Counted from the stretch's first letter, positions 9,483 to 20,687 are shown. The stretch is DNA of 64,000 nucleotides from Alphaproteobacteria bacterium (GCA_021774335.1 JAJFJD010000040.1:1-64000), one strand, 5' to 3'. Translations and numbers: made by a program. The notes: generated by a model not told the origin, from the sequence alone.

Positions 9483-10297
9483 GAAGATTTCCCCGCCGGC
9501 CAGTTATGCGTCTCTTTGGGCGACTTGCGCCGCCACGCGTAGAGCGCATCGTACAACGTCATGCCCATCGACAGCGAGAGGCGATCGTCCTCGCCGGCGA
9601 TCGCCGAAATGCCGATCGACATGGCCAGCAGCCCGGCGGCTTCCGGTGCAAGATCGAGCTTGGACGTATCCGCGCCGCGGATGATCGTGGCCAGTTGAGC
9701 CAGCGCCGGGTCGTCGATGCCGCTGCGGTCGAGCAGGACATCGAAGCTGCAGCGGTCACCGTCATGGGTGATTTCGCCGCCTTCCACGTCGAAGGCGATG
9801 GCGCCGATTTCTTCCGCCGTGTTCAGCACCTGATCCGCATCGGTGTAGAGAATCTCCGCCGTCGGGTCGATGAACCGCTTGATGAACCAGGGGCAGGCGA
9901 TGCGGTCGATCTTGGGCCGCCGCCGCGTGACCCAGCGGCTCGGCGACCCGCCGGAAATATCCGGCAGGCTTTCCCGGCGCCGTGTCGGCAGGCCCGCGCT
10001 CTTCCACGCTTCGATGCCGCCGCGCAGGACTCTAACGTCCTTTCCCGTGGCACGCAGCGCCGCCGTAGCCGATTGCGAGACTTGATGGCCGTGGACGCAG
10101 TAAATCACCAGATCGCGGCCGCGCGTATCCAACGCGGCGAGATCGTCGGTCTTCATGTGGCCGAACCAGATGGCGCCGGGAACGACACTGTCTTCGCTGT
10201 CGTAGACCTTGCGCCGGCGGACATCGGCCACGATTGGCGCATCGGTGCCGCCGAAGGAAGACCACAATTGTTCTGCTGTAATGAAGTATTTGCCCAT
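9479..10297 (-). CDS. chrB: Rhodanese-ChrB fusion, chromate resistance protein
   Basis: 272 residues in two parts. Residues 1 to about 110 form a rhodanese-like domain with the putative active-site loop VIYCVHGHQVS. Residues about 125-265 match the ChrB C-terminal domain (PKIDRIACPWFIKRFIDPTAEILY, read as two pieces, and the E..HDGDRCSFDVLL motif). ChrB proteins regulate or support chromate resistance; the N-terminal half of classical ChrB is replaced here by rhodanese, so a direct regulatory role is less certain. Coupled to chrA by a 4-base overlap. Start ATG has a GGAGCAAT site upstream. Confidence 0.85.
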   Translation of the reverse strand: MGKYFITAEQLWSSFGGTDAPIVADVRRRKVYDSEDSVVPGAIWFGHMKTDDLAALDTRGRDLVIYCVHGHQVSQSATAALRATGKDVRVLRGGIEAWKSAGLPTRRRESLPDISGGSPSRWVTRRRPKIDRIACPWFIKRFIDPTAEILYTDADQVLNTAEEIGAIAFDVEGGEITHDGDRCSFDVLLDRSGIDDPALAQLATIIRGADTSKLDLAPEAAGLLAMSIGISAIAGEDDRLSLSMGMTLYDALYAWRRKSPKETHNWPAGKSS

Positions 10298-10446
10298 AGG
10301 ATTGCTCCGAATTTCTTACTGTCGGAGCGGCAATTGGGCTTACGCCTGACGGGGCTCACCGCATTGGCCCCATGCCCAATAGATAGGCGAGCATGCGCGT
10401 TTCGGCAAGTGTCGAGTAGAATTTCAACGAAATGGCCGCTGCAACT

Positions 10447-10514
10447 GTCATTCCCGCGAAAGCGGGAAACCAGTGTTGGCGCCAAAGCTAGATTCCCGCT
10501 TTTGCGGGAATGAC
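10447..10514. repeat. REP-like pair of inverted palindromes
   Basis: Two near-identical palindromic units (arms TTCCCGC/GCGGGAA) lie at 10447-10468 and 10493-10514 in opposite orientation, each ending in GTCAT outwards, separated by 24 bases. This is the widespread proteobacterial 'attcccgcgaaagcgggaat' type of extragenic repeat. It occupies the 310-base gap 10298-10607 between chrB and the next gene; apart from it the gap shows no gene or clear promoter. Confidence 0.8.
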
Positions 10515-10607
10515 GGGTTGGTTGGAAGTTTGGTGTCAGGGGTACGCTTTGGCAGAATACGTTTCACACAATGCGGCTATCGATTTGAAGACGGGAAGGT
10601 AATAGCA

Positions 10608-11018
10608 ATGAAACGCATAAACCCAATAACGATTCTAGGTGCGGTGATCGTGTTCGTCTCGGTGGGTGCCGCGTTGGCTAGCGATCCGGTGCAACTCGCG
10701 CAAGCGGTGACGAAATACGACGGCACGTGGGATGCGGTGATGACATCGACCGAGGATCCGTGTCCGCCCAGGTTCGATTATGTCGTGACGGTCAAGAACG
10801 GCGAGCTGTCGGGCGTTATATCGGGCAAGCTAAACGATTACGATTTGGAAGGAAAAGTGCTGGCCGACGGCACCCTCGACGATGGCGAAGCCTCGCACTA
10901 TGAACGGCGGATGGAACTCAAGGGCAAGTTCTCCGACACGGTGGCCAAGGGCACGTTCTATACGTTCGGCGCCACGACCGACTGTGGTGGAAAGTTCACT
11001 TTCACGCGCCGAAAGTAG
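10608..11018 (+). CDS. Hypothetical exported protein
   Basis: 136 residues. The N-terminus MKRINPITILGAVIVFVSVGAALA is a typical Sec signal peptide, with cleavage likely after ALA (about residue 24). The mature part is small, about 110 residues, with two cysteines (DPCPPRF and TTDCGGKF) that could form a disulfide, and alternating beta-like segments such as YDGTWDAVM and KFSDTVAKGTFYTFG. It resembles small periplasmic lipocalin-like or beta-barrel proteins in general appearance only. A GGAAGGT site precedes the ATG. Function unknown. Confidence 0.7.
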   Translation: MKRINPITILGAVIVFVSVGAALASDPVQLAQAVTKYDGTWDAVMTSTEDPCPPRFDYVVTVKNGELSGVISGKLNDYDLEGKVLADGTLDDGEASHYERRMELKGKFSDTVAKGTFYTFGATTDCGGKFTFTRRK

Positions 11019-11020
11019 CG

Positions 11021-11833
11021 CTACTTCATCCAGATCGGCATCGCGTCGCAGGCGCGCGGCGGTGGCGCGGTCGTGGCCGGAGCGTGGCGCGCCAGGATCG
11101 CGTCCGTTTGCGGGATCGTCGGGGCGTGCCGTTTCCAGGTCCGGGTCTTCTCCAGATATTTTTCCATCAGCTTGGAATAGCGCCGCCCGGTGAAGAAACC
11201 GCGCAGCCGCGACGGCACGTCGAGAATTAGCGCGTTGGGGTCGAGCATCGCGATGGCGGGGAAATGCTTGAAGCCGAGTGTTTCGGCAAGCGCCCGTGCC
11301 GCCGGGTCCGCCGAAAGATCGCTATAGGCGAACACGGCGCGGCCCGCGAAACGGTTGATCGCGCTGCACGGCATCACGTCCTGGATCAGCCGCTTGCACC
11401 AAACGCAGTCCTGCCCGCCGAGGACGATCACAGTCGGCTTGCCGGCGTCGATGCCCTTGGCCAGCGCCCGCCGCGCATCGTCGACATGCCAGCCAATCCG
11501 CGCCGCGAATATCTCCCGGCCGGGTGCGGCGAGATGGTCGCGCGGGTCCCAACCGTCGACGGGTGTCGTTGAGACACCCTGCGGCAAGGGCAGCGGGGGA
11601 ATCCGATTGGCGCGTTTCGAATGAAAGATATGCCCCGGCGGCACGACCGCGTCGCGCTTGAGCGTGTCGACAAGAGTACTCCATCGCGCCGGTTCGACTT
11701 GCGCGTCGGCGGCGCAGGCGAGATGGTCGATCATGCGCTTGGCGTTTGGCGTGCATGTTTCCGCTGCCGTGGGCGCCGCCATCAGCGGCACCAACAGCGC
11801 GACAATCGCGACTATGCGGACTCCGAAAACCAT
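11021..11833 (-). CDS. Exported thioredoxin-fold protein
   Basis: 270 residues with a signal peptide (MVFGVRIVAIVALLVPLMAA, cleavage near TAAE). The central part carries a thioredoxin-type active site, VLGGQDCVWCKRL, at about residues 135-147, followed by the cis-proline region GFKHFPAIAMLDP. The C-terminal tail is proline-rich. The protein probably acts in periplasmic thiol-disulfide chemistry; its partner is unknown. A region before the Trx domain (about 25-110) has extra cysteines (CTPNAK, HLACAAD). It is convergent with the small exported protein gene, two bases apart. Confidence 0.75.
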   Translation of the reverse strand: MVFGVRIVAIVALLVPLMAAPTAAETCTPNAKRMIDHLACAADAQVEPARWSTLVDTLKRDAVVPPGHIFHSKRANRIPPLPLPQGVSTTPVDGWDPRDHLAAPGREIFAARIGWHVDDARRALAKGIDAGKPTVIVLGGQDCVWCKRLIQDVMPCSAINRFAGRAVFAYSDLSADPAARALAETLGFKHFPAIAMLDPNALILDVPSRLRGFFTGRRYSKLMEKYLEKTRTWKRHAPTIPQTDAILARHAPATTAPPPRACDAMPIWMK

Positions 11834-11894
11834 GCAGGCTCACTCTGTATCGATATCTAAAGCATAACGCGGCGCGCCCACCGTGCCCCATAAC

Positions 11895-11923
11895 AAAAAC
11901 GGGAGCGCCTGAGCGCTCCCGTT
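11895..11923 (-). terminator. Rho-independent terminator of thiC
   Basis: Perfect 10-base arms ACGGGAGCGC and GCGCTCCCGT around a 4-base loop, followed on the minus strand by a T run (GTTTTTG). It lies 58 bases past the thiC stop codon. Confidence 0.85.
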
Positions 11924-11980
11924 TCCCGGCACGGTGCTTTATCGATTATTTTGCCGGTTGTCCTCGCCCGCTGCCGGTTA

Positions 11981-14029
<2,049 letters not shown>

Positions 14030-14120
14030 CAGTGGACATAGTGAAGCGGGATTCGATGCGCGTCAATGGGGAGGTGAAGCTTGGAAGGTTGTTGAGTCGG
14101 AATCGATTGCTCGATCTCCC

Positions 14121-14861
14121 TCACGCCCCTGCATTCCCCACCGTCAGGCCGCCGCAGACGAACAGTATCTGTCCCGTCACGAAGCTGTTGCCTTTGTCCA
14201 AAAAGAAAGAAACGGCCCGGGAGATGTCGTCGGGCTCGCCGATGCGGCCGACCGGGATCGAGGCGATCAGCGCCGCCGATTGCGGACTGCCCGGCGGGTT
14301 TCCCTCTTTGTATAACTCGGTCGCGATCGGCCCAGGTGCAACCGCGTTGACCGTGATGCCGTAGGGCGCCAACTCGAGCGCCCAGACCTTGGTCATCGAG
14401 GCGATCGCGCCCTTGGTCGCGGCATAGGCGGTGCGGTTGGTCTTGCCGACCATGGTGCGGCTGGAAATGTTGACGATGCGGCCCCAGCCGGCGGCCTTCA
14501 TGCGCTCGGCCGCGTGTTTCGCCGCGAGCGCCGCCCCGGTGACATTGACCGGCACGATGCGGGCGAAGTCCTCCTCCGTGGTTTCCGCCAGCGAATGCGA
14601 GATCACCGCGCCCGCATTATTCACCAGCCCGACCACGGAGCCGAATTCGTCGATGGCGCGGAAGGCCGCGTCGATGGCCGCGGGGTCGGAGAGGTCGGTT
14701 TCGAGGAAACGCTCGTCATTCGACGCCGCTGCGGCTTCCGGCGGCCGAATGTCGAGGTTGACTACGCCCCGGCCGCCCGCCTGCATGCGGTCGATGATGG
14801 CACGCCCGATGCCCCGCGATCCGCCCGTTACGACGATGAGTTCTTTGCTGCTCTCCGCCAT
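14121..14861 (-). CDS. Short-chain dehydrogenase/reductase
   Basis: 246-residue classical SDR with NAD(P)-binding TGGSRGIG at 12-19, NNAG at 81-84, and the catalytic set Ser133/134, Tyr146 and Lys150 (YAATK). The acidic residue after beta-2 (NLDIRPP, Asp37) suggests NAD(H) preference. The closest well-known families are FabG-like 3-oxoacyl reductases and sugar or hydroxy-acid dehydrogenases; the substrate cannot be stated. It is a single gene, with 91 bases to the thiC riboswitch and about 140 bases to the ATPase gene. Confidence 0.88.
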   Translation of the reverse strand: MAESSKELIVVTGGSRGIGRAIIDRMQAGGRGVVNLDIRPPEAAAASNDERFLETDLSDPAAIDAAFRAIDEFGSVVGLVNNAGAVISHSLAETTEEDFARIVPVNVTGAALAAKHAAERMKAAGWGRIVNISSRTMVGKTNRTAYAATKGAIASMTKVWALELAPYGITVNAVAPGPIATELYKEGNPPGSPQSAALIASIPVGRIGEPDDISRAVSFFLDKGNSFVTGQILFVCGGLTVGNAGA

Positions 14862-15004
14862 TGCCTTCCTCCCGAAACCTGCTGCGCCGTTCAGCGCGTT
14901 CCGGAGAGCTTAATCCTAATATGGCCCAGGTTTCAAAGTTGTGTCGTCCAAGAACCGCTGCGTCCAGAAGCGTGTCAGATTTTGGCCCGGGTCGCAGCGC
15001 ATTC

Positions 15005-16141
15005 TCACTGCTCCCGAAACTGCCCCAGCAGCGACAACCCTTCGATCCCCGTTGCCCCACCCTTCTTGATCACGCGGCGCGGGCGTTTGCCGGTTTCGTC
15101 TTCCAGTGCGTCGGCCAATTCGTCGGAATGCGTGACGATCCAGATTTGCGTGTTTTGCGCGGCGCCGGCGATCAGGCGGGCGAGGGGGGCGATGAGCTTG
15201 GGGTGGAGGCTCGCCTCCGGTTCGTTGAAGGCGATGAAGGACGGCAGGCGGTAGCCCATCAGCGCGCCGAGCAGGCAGAGGTATTTCAGTGTGCCGTCCG
15301 ACAGTTCATGCGCGCCGAAAGGGCGCGGGATGTCGGGGTATTCCATTTCGAAGCGGCAGTGGCTGCCGTGGTCGGCGGCACTCAGCGCCGCGCCGGGGAA
15401 GGCGTCGTCGATCGCCGCCGCCAGGTCGACCGTGTCCTGGCGAATCACCGACAGGGTGGACAGCACGGCGGCGAGGTCTGCGCCGTCGGTCGACAGGGTC
15501 GGCGTGGTGATCGCGTGGCAGGGCTGGCGGATCGGCGAGCCCGCGTCGGTGCGGAAATCGTGGTAGAGCCGCCAGTCTAATAGCTCGCGGCGCATCGCTT
15601 CCAGTTCCGGGTAGCGGGCAGCGTCGCGGAAGGCCGAGAGCGCGGTTTCCGACGGCAGCACCGCGTTGCTGTGGACCTCGCGCTTGCCCTCTTCGTTGCG
15701 CAGCGTCACCGCCGGTCCGGTCCGTTCCATCATCACCACGTCGCGGCCACCGAGATGGACGGTCAGGCGTTCCTCCTTGATCAGCGGTTCGATGGAAAAG
15801 GCGGCCTGCAATGGTTTCGGCAGGCCGATTTCCAACTCGTAGCTCTGCGGCACGCCGCCGTCATGGGCAAAGGCCATCTCGTCGAAGCGGGCCTTGAGGA
15901 TCAGGCGGACCGGCTTGCCGCGTTTCCGTTTGCCCGCCCACAACACGGACTCGACGCCACCTTCCTCGGCGATGGCGTGGGTCGCCGTGCCGTCGGCGGC
16001 GGCGCGTAGCAGGCTGAGCGCTTTGTAGAGGTTTGTCTTGCCGACGCCGTTTTCGCCGACGAAGACCGACAGCTGGTCGACCGGGAAATGCAGCCGCTCG
16101 ACCGAGCGGTAGCCTTGGATATCGATGGAGCTGAGCGGCAT
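15005..16141 (-). CDS. AAA-family ATPase (RecF/SMC-like, AAA_21)
   Basis: 378 residues. Walker A GENGVGKTN at 29-37, an ABC-type signature region near SDGTLKYLCLLGAL, Walker B-like FIAFNEPEASLHPKL and the downstream histidine switch IWIVTHSDELADAL. This is the standalone 'AAA family ATPase' type related to RecF and OLD ATPases. There is no fused nuclease or TOPRIM domain and no nuclease gene next to it, so a defence role is not supported. It lies 22 bases downstream of an FAD oxidoreductase on the same strand. Confidence 0.85.
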   Translation of the reverse strand: MPLSSIDIQGYRSVERLHFPVDQLSVFVGENGVGKTNLYKALSLLRAAADGTATHAIAEEGGVESVLWAGKRKRGKPVRLILKARFDEMAFAHDGGVPQSYELEIGLPKPLQAAFSIEPLIKEERLTVHLGGRDVVMMERTGPAVTLRNEEGKREVHSNAVLPSETALSAFRDAARYPELEAMRRELLDWRLYHDFRTDAGSPIRQPCHAITTPTLSTDGADLAAVLSTLSVIRQDTVDLAAAIDDAFPGAALSAADHGSHCRFEMEYPDIPRPFGAHELSDGTLKYLCLLGALMGYRLPSFIAFNEPEASLHPKLIAPLARLIAGAAQNTQIWIVTHSDELADALEDETGKRPRRVIKKGGATGIEGLSLLGQFREQ

Positions 16142-16163
16142 GGCTGCCCTCGCTACGGTGTGT

Positions 16164-17504
16164 TCAATACGGTCCTGGTTCCAACGGCGTGCCGTCGAAG
16201 AAACGCTGGGTGCGGAACCGGGTCAGGTCGTGGCCCGGGTCGCGGCCGCTCAACAGGTCTGCCGCAATGCGGCCGATCGCCGGGCCGATGCCGAAGCCGT
16301 GGCCACTGAGACCTGTTGCGATGTGCAGGCCTGGCAGGCGGTGGTCTTCGCCCAGCACCGGCACCGCGTCCGGCGTGACGTCGATCATGCCGGCCCAGGC
16401 TTCGGCCAGCTTCGCGTCCTTGATGGCGGGATAGCGGCTCGGCAGCCGGTCGTAGATTTGTTTCACGACCACGGGTGACGGGTCCGGGTTGAGCACGCGC
16501 ATGCGTTCGAACGGGCTTTCTTCGTCGGCAGTCCAACTCGACGGATTGCCCCACGCGCCGGGATAGCCCTTGGGCGCGCCGAGATGCAGGCGCACGTTCT
16601 TGCCGGTGCTGCGCAGCAGCTTGAAGAATTTGCCGAAATACTTGAACGATTTCGGCGACAAGAAATGCTCCGCCAGCTCGCCCGACGTGATCGTGTAGCC
16701 GCCGTCGGCCCGCCGCCGAATCGACAGGCCGGGAGTCAGCACGTTGTTGCTGACGAATTCCGGCACCGGCTCGGTCCGCGCCACGGTCGAGCGTATGGCA
16801 AGCTGCGGCAGGTCGATGCCGGCGTTGGATGCGAAATGGGTCGACCATGCGCCGCTGGCCAGCAACACCCGGTCGCAGCGGATGCGCCCAGCCTCGGTCA
16901 CCACGCCGGCGACCTTGCCGCCCTCCACGTCGAGCGTACGGACGGCGCAATTCTCGGCGATCACCGCGCCGGCGCGCTGTGCCGCGCGCGCGAAGGCGGG
17001 AACGGCGACGAAGGGTTCGCCGCGGCCGTCGCTCGGCGTGATCATGCCGCCGACCCAATTGCCTTTGATGCCCGGATACTGCTCCTCGATCTCGGCCTTC
17101 GACAGCATCGTCGTGTCGAGCTGATGCTCCTTGGCCATGTCGCGCCAATCTTCGTATTTCCGCAGCGTGGCCGCGTCATCGGTGATGTAGAGGTTGCCGC
17201 ATGGCGTGAAGGTGAGGTCGGCCTCGCCGGTCTGTTCCGCCAGGCCGCGCCAGATGCGGTTGGATTCGATCATGATCGGCAGTTCGGCCCGGTCGCGGCC
17301 CTGCTGGCGGATCCAGCCCCAGTTGCGGCTGGACTGCTCGCCGGCGACGCGGCCTTTCTCGCAGACGACGACCTTCTCGCCGCGCTCGGCAAGGAAATAG
17401 GCGGCGGAGATCCCGGCGATGCCGCCGCCGATCACGACAACGTCGGCGGCCTCCGGTAAGGGGTCGGCAAAGGTGATGGGGGATTGGTCGGTGATCATCG
17501 GCAT
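16164..17504 (-). CDS. FAD-dependent amine/D-amino-acid oxidoreductase (DAO family)
   Basis: 446 residues with an N-terminal dinucleotide-binding motif IGGGIAGISAAYFLAERG (GxGxxG at about 26-31) and glutamate ending beta-2 (VCEKG). SSRNWGWIRQQGRD is typical of the sarcosine/glycine oxidase-like DAO group, and the C-terminal ATGLSGHGFGIGPAIG closes the FAD site. It should oxidise a secondary amine or D-amino acid. The cupin and GST-like genes upstream on the same strand may be part of the same transcription unit. Confidence 0.85.
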   Translation of the reverse strand: MPMITDQSPITFADPLPEAADVVVIGGGIAGISAAYFLAERGEKVVVCEKGRVAGEQSSRNWGWIRQQGRDRAELPIMIESNRIWRGLAEQTGEADLTFTPCGNLYITDDAATLRKYEDWRDMAKEHQLDTTMLSKAEIEEQYPGIKGNWVGGMITPSDGRGEPFVAVPAFARAAQRAGAVIAENCAVRTLDVEGGKVAGVVTEAGRIRCDRVLLASGAWSTHFASNAGIDLPQLAIRSTVARTEPVPEFVSNNVLTPGLSIRRRADGGYTITSGELAEHFLSPKSFKYFGKFFKLLRSTGKNVRLHLGAPKGYPGAWGNPSSWTADEESPFERMRVLNPDPSPVVVKQIYDRLPSRYPAIKDAKLAEAWAGMIDVTPDAVPVLGEDHRLPGLHIATGLSGHGFGIGPAIGRIAADLLSGRDPGHDLTRFRTQRFFDGTPLEPGPY

Positions 17505-17583
17505 GGAATGAATCCGCGTCGCGGTTGCGGGGGCGGCGCGGGCGCGCCGTGCCGATCACTATGCCGGAGGTTGGACGGGGACT

Positions 17584-17955
17584 CTAGCCTTTCTCGGGGT
17601 ACCAGGAGAATTCAATCATCAGGCAGCCGGTTTCGGTGCGGACCGGGCCGTGCATGAAGCCGGGTTCGCGGCAGGCGTAGGACGGGGAGGGCACGATGCG
17701 CTCGCCGCCATTGCCGTCGCCGACGATCATCTCGCCCTCCAGCATGTAGATCTCCTCCCAATAGGGATGGGTGTGCGCCTCCGGCGTCTCGCAGTCGGGG
17801 TCGAGCCGCAGCAGGCGCGTACGGCAGCCGGTTCCGGCGGTCATGTCCAGGTCGTTGGACAGGATCTTTTCGTGGATGCCGGCGACGCCGCCGTCGCGGG
17901 CGGTGAAGCCGGTCGTGGTGTCGATGGCCGAGAAGTCCAGGTTGCCGCGTTTCAT
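17584..17955 (-). CDS. Small cupin-domain protein
   Basis: 123 residues forming one cupin barrel. The metal-binding motif HTHPYWEEIYMLEGE (His61, His63, Glu67 or 68) and the second-box histidine in PGFMHGPV are present, as in ChrR-type cupins and acetylacetone-cleaving-like dioxygenases. No additional domain is present. It could be an enzyme or a metal-dependent stress protein; sequence alone does not decide. Same strand as, and 10 bases after, the GST-like gene. Confidence 0.8.
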   Translation of the reverse strand: MKRGNLDFSAIDTTTGFTARDGGVAGIHEKILSNDLDMTAGTGCRTRLLRLDPDCETPEAHTHPYWEEIYMLEGEMIVGDGNGGERIVPSPSYACREPGFMHGPVRTETGCLMIEFSWYPEKG

Positions 17956-17965
17956 GGAAGTCTCC

Positions 17966-18658
17966 TCACGCCGCCTTCGGTTCGATCATCCGGCCAAGTC
18001 CTTCGAACAGGTCGAGCATGCGCTCGTTCCAGTTATAAATCGCGGTGCCCGTCTCGACGATGGTCACGGGGCTGACCGCGCGGGCCCATTGCAACGCGCT
18101 GAAGATCAGGTAATCGCCGTAGGCGGGTGCATCGCCGCAAATCCATTTCTGCCGCTCCAGCGTCAGGTTGGTCGGCGCGAGGGTTTGGCGTGTTGTGGCC
18201 AGTCGGGCCTCCTGGTCGCCCGCGACGTCTTCCAGCGGCTTGCCGAAGCGTTTCTCGCGGCTTTCCCGGAAATACGCCTGATCCTCGGGGGTGAGGCTGT
18301 CGTAAATATCGATCAGCACGGTCTGAACGATGGCCGGGTGGAGCACCGCGTTGGCCCACCAGTTCAGGTGATTCGCCATTCCCTTGCCGACCGGTCCGCC
18401 GAACAACGAAGGGTTGCCGGGATAGGTCTCTTCCAGGTAGCAGGCGATGTCCCAGGAATCGTTGATCACCGTGTCGCCGTCGCGCAGCACCGGCACCGTT
18501 TTTCCGCCGCTGAAGGCGATCTTGTCCTTCTCGGTGAAGCGGCAGGGTTCGCACTCCACTTCCAGTTCCTTATGCGCGAGGGCGAGGCGGCTGCGCCAGC
18601 AGTTCGGACTGAAGCGAAGGTCGTGGGCGCCGGTGAGATCGTAGAGAATGCGGGACAT
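17966..18658 (-). CDS. Glutathione S-transferase family protein
   Basis: 230 residues. The N-terminal thioredoxin-like half starts RILYDLTGAHDLRFSPNCWRSRLAL, given here as separate motifs SPNCWR and KTVPVLRDGD (cis-proline) and then INDSWDIACYLEETYP, the GSH-binding SNAIL-like box. The C-terminal half is all-helical with WICGDAPAYGDYLIF. These features match the GST fold, likely a beta-etherase-type or stringent-starvation-like branch (cysteine in place of serine or tyrosine). Reaction unknown. Probably heads the run GST-cupin on the minus strand. Confidence 0.8.
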   Translation of the reverse strand: MSRILYDLTGAHDLRFSPNCWRSRLALAHKELEVECEPCRFTEKDKIAFSGGKTVPVLRDGDTVINDSWDIACYLEETYPGNPSLFGGPVGKGMANHLNWWANAVLHPAIVQTVLIDIYDSLTPEDQAYFRESREKRFGKPLEDVAGDQEARLATTRQTLAPTNLTLERQKWICGDAPAYGDYLIFSALQWARAVSPVTIVETGTAIYNWNERMLDLFEGLGRMIEPKAA

Positions 18659-18763
18659 GGGGCGGGGTCCTTTCGGGTGAGACGGCCATGCTATCCAATC
18701 GCGGCCGCAATGGCACCGGTCAAGTCACCATTGTGGGACGCTCTCCTATAGACAGAGGTTCGT

Positions 18764-20539
18764 CTATAGCGGCCAGATCCACATGATCATCGGTATCGCG
18801 ATGACGCAGATCACCATTTCCAGCGGCAGGCCCATGGGCCAGTAGTCGCGGAAGCGGTAGCCGCCGGGGCCCATCACCAGCACGTTTGACTGATGGCCGA
18901 TCGGCGTCAGGAAGGCGCAGGACGCGCCGATGGCGACGGCCATCAGGAAGGGGTCGGGGCTGACGCCGATGCGGATTGCCAATTCGGCGGCGAGCGGCGC
19001 CATCAGGACGGCGGTCGCGGCGTTGTTCATCGCGTCCGACAGCATCATGGTGGCGACCAGCACGACGGTCAGCAGCGCCCAGGCCGGCAGGTAGACGCTG
19101 GTCGAGGCAATGGCGTCGGCGATCAACGTGGACGCACCCGAGATTTCCAGCGCTTGGCCGACCGGCACCATCGCGCCCAACAGGACGAGGATTGGCCAGT
19201 CGACCGCTTCGTAGGCCCGGCGCAGGGGGATCTGTCCGGTCACCAGCATCAGGACGACGGCGCTGACGAAGGCGATCGGCACAGATACGAAGCCGAACGC
19301 GCTCGCCAGGATCGCGCCGAGGAAGATGAAGATCGGCGCGAGGCTCGGCGTGCGGTGAAGCGTCAGATCGCGATGCGCCAACGGCAGGCAACCGAGCGCA
19401 GCGAGCGTATCCGGCATGGTTTCCGTATCGCCCTGTAACAACAGCACGTCGCCGGCCTGGAACTGCACGTCGTTCAAGCGTCGGCGAACCGGCTCACCGT
19501 GCCGGGCGACCGCGATCAGGTTCATGCTATGGCGGCTGCGCAGGCGGATCAGGCGGGCGGTGCGCCGGATCAGCAGCGAGGACGGCGTCACCACCGCCTC
19601 CGTCATGCCGATGGTTTCGGAATGCAGGGTCTCGGAACTGAGGTCGCGGTTGCCGACAAGTTCGAGACCGGCGGCCTTGACGGATTCCTCGATCGATTGC
19701 GCGTCGCCTTCCAGCAGCAGGTGGTCGCCTTCGTGCAGCACGCCCTCGACGGACGGCGCGAGCCGTTGATAGCTGCCGCGATGCAATGCCACGAACACGA
19801 TGTCGTCGGCCACGCCGTTTTGATAGGAGTCACGGATTCGCTTGTCGATCAGCGCCGAGCCTTCGGCGATGCGGACCTCGGTGATGTAGTCGGCGATGTC
19901 GAAAACCTCGCCGGACTTGCTGGGCCCGTGATGCTTGGGGATCAACCGCCAACCGATAACGGCGATGAACAGCACGCCCACGACCGCGATGGCGGTGCCC
20001 ACCGGCGTGAAGTCGAACATGCCGAAGGGTTCGGCGGCATAGTCCGCGCGGATTGCGGCGACGATGATGTTGGGCGGCGTGCCGATCAGCGTGACCAGTC
20101 CGCCCAGCAGCGATCCGAAGGATAGCGGCATCAGCAGTTCGCGCGGCTCGCGGCCGGACTTGCGGGCGATCTGGATGACGACGGGCAACAACAGGGCGAG
20201 CGCGCCGATATTGTTCATGAATCCGGAGAGCGCGGCGACCAGCGCCGCGATCGCGCCGACCTGCAACGAGGGGCTCAGCTCCGCCTCGGCGAGTCGCTTG
20301 GCGATGAAGCCGACGATCCCGGAATTCTGCAGCCCGCGGCTGATCACAAGGACCGCCGCCACGGTGATCACGGCGGGATGGCCGAAGCCGACGAAGGCCA
20401 GCTCCGGCGGGACGATCCCGGCCAGGAGGACCGCGACGAGGGCTATCAGCGCCACCACGTCGTAGCGCCAGCGCCCCCAAACGAACAATCCCAAGGTTCC
20501 GAGGATCACCGCGAATACGTAAATCTGGTCGAAGGTCAC
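18764..20539 (-). CDS. SLC13/DASS-family permease with two TrkA-C domains
   Basis: 591 residues. Hydrophobic bundles at about 1-180 and 390-590 flank two soluble TrkA-C (RCK_C) domains at about 205-290 and 300-375. Family motifs include NNIGALALLLPVVIQIA, LIGTPPNIIVAAIR and SDAMNNAATAVLMAPLA, the two Asn-rich SNT-like hairpins, and the last segment TPIGHQSNVLVMGPGGYRF. Members move dicarboxylates, sulfate or similar anions across the inner membrane with sodium or protons; substrate not deducible. It is divergent from serC across a 246-base gap. Confidence 0.9.
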   Translation of the reverse strand: MTFDQIYVFAVILGTLGLFVWGRWRYDVVALIALVAVLLAGIVPPELAFVGFGHPAVITVAAVLVISRGLQNSGIVGFIAKRLAEAELSPSLQVGAIAALVAALSGFMNNIGALALLLPVVIQIARKSGREPRELLMPLSFGSLLGGLVTLIGTPPNIIVAAIRADYAAEPFGMFDFTPVGTAIAVVGVLFIAVIGWRLIPKHHGPSKSGEVFDIADYITEVRIAEGSALIDKRIRDSYQNGVADDIVFVALHRGSYQRLAPSVEGVLHEGDHLLLEGDAQSIEESVKAAGLELVGNRDLSSETLHSETIGMTEAVVTPSSLLIRRTARLIRLRSRHSMNLIAVARHGEPVRRRLNDVQFQAGDVLLLQGDTETMPDTLAALGCLPLAHRDLTLHRTPSLAPIFIFLGAILASAFGFVSVPIAFVSAVVLMLVTGQIPLRRAYEAVDWPILVLLGAMVPVGQALEISGASTLIADAIASTSVYLPAWALLTVVLVATMMLSDAMNNAATAVLMAPLAAELAIRIGVSPDPFLMAVAIGASCAFLTPIGHQSNVLVMGPGGYRFRDYWPMGLPLEMVICVIAIPMIMWIWPL

Positions 20540-20651
20540 GGTTCGTCCCCGTTGCTCTGCCGCGGCTGCAGACTAGGCGGGGCTCCGGCGCGATGCAAAT
20601 GCAGGCGGGAAGGCTATGTTGCACTGCGGCAACGCACCGCATTCCCATAGG

Positions 20652-20686
20652 GTCCAATGGACGCAAAAACCCTGTCCAGAATGGAC
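20652..20686. promoter_or_regulatory. Two tandem GTCCA/TGGAC dyads upstream of serC
   Basis: GTCCA-A-TGGAC at 20652-20662 and GTCCA-GAA-TGGAC at 20674-20686, with centres about 23 bases apart, placed immediately upstream of a candidate -35 element. Repeated dyads on the same face of DNA suggest a dimeric regulator. No regulator is identified. Confidence 0.4.
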
Positions 20687-20687
20687 G

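Noticed and set aside
10447..10514. CRISPR-like or mobile element
   Set aside because: Only one pair of inverted units, no spacers and no transposase; it is a common REP-type repeat.
15005..16141. Standalone AAA ATPase as a defence gene
   Set aside because: No nuclease domain, no TOPRIM and no partner gene beside it.
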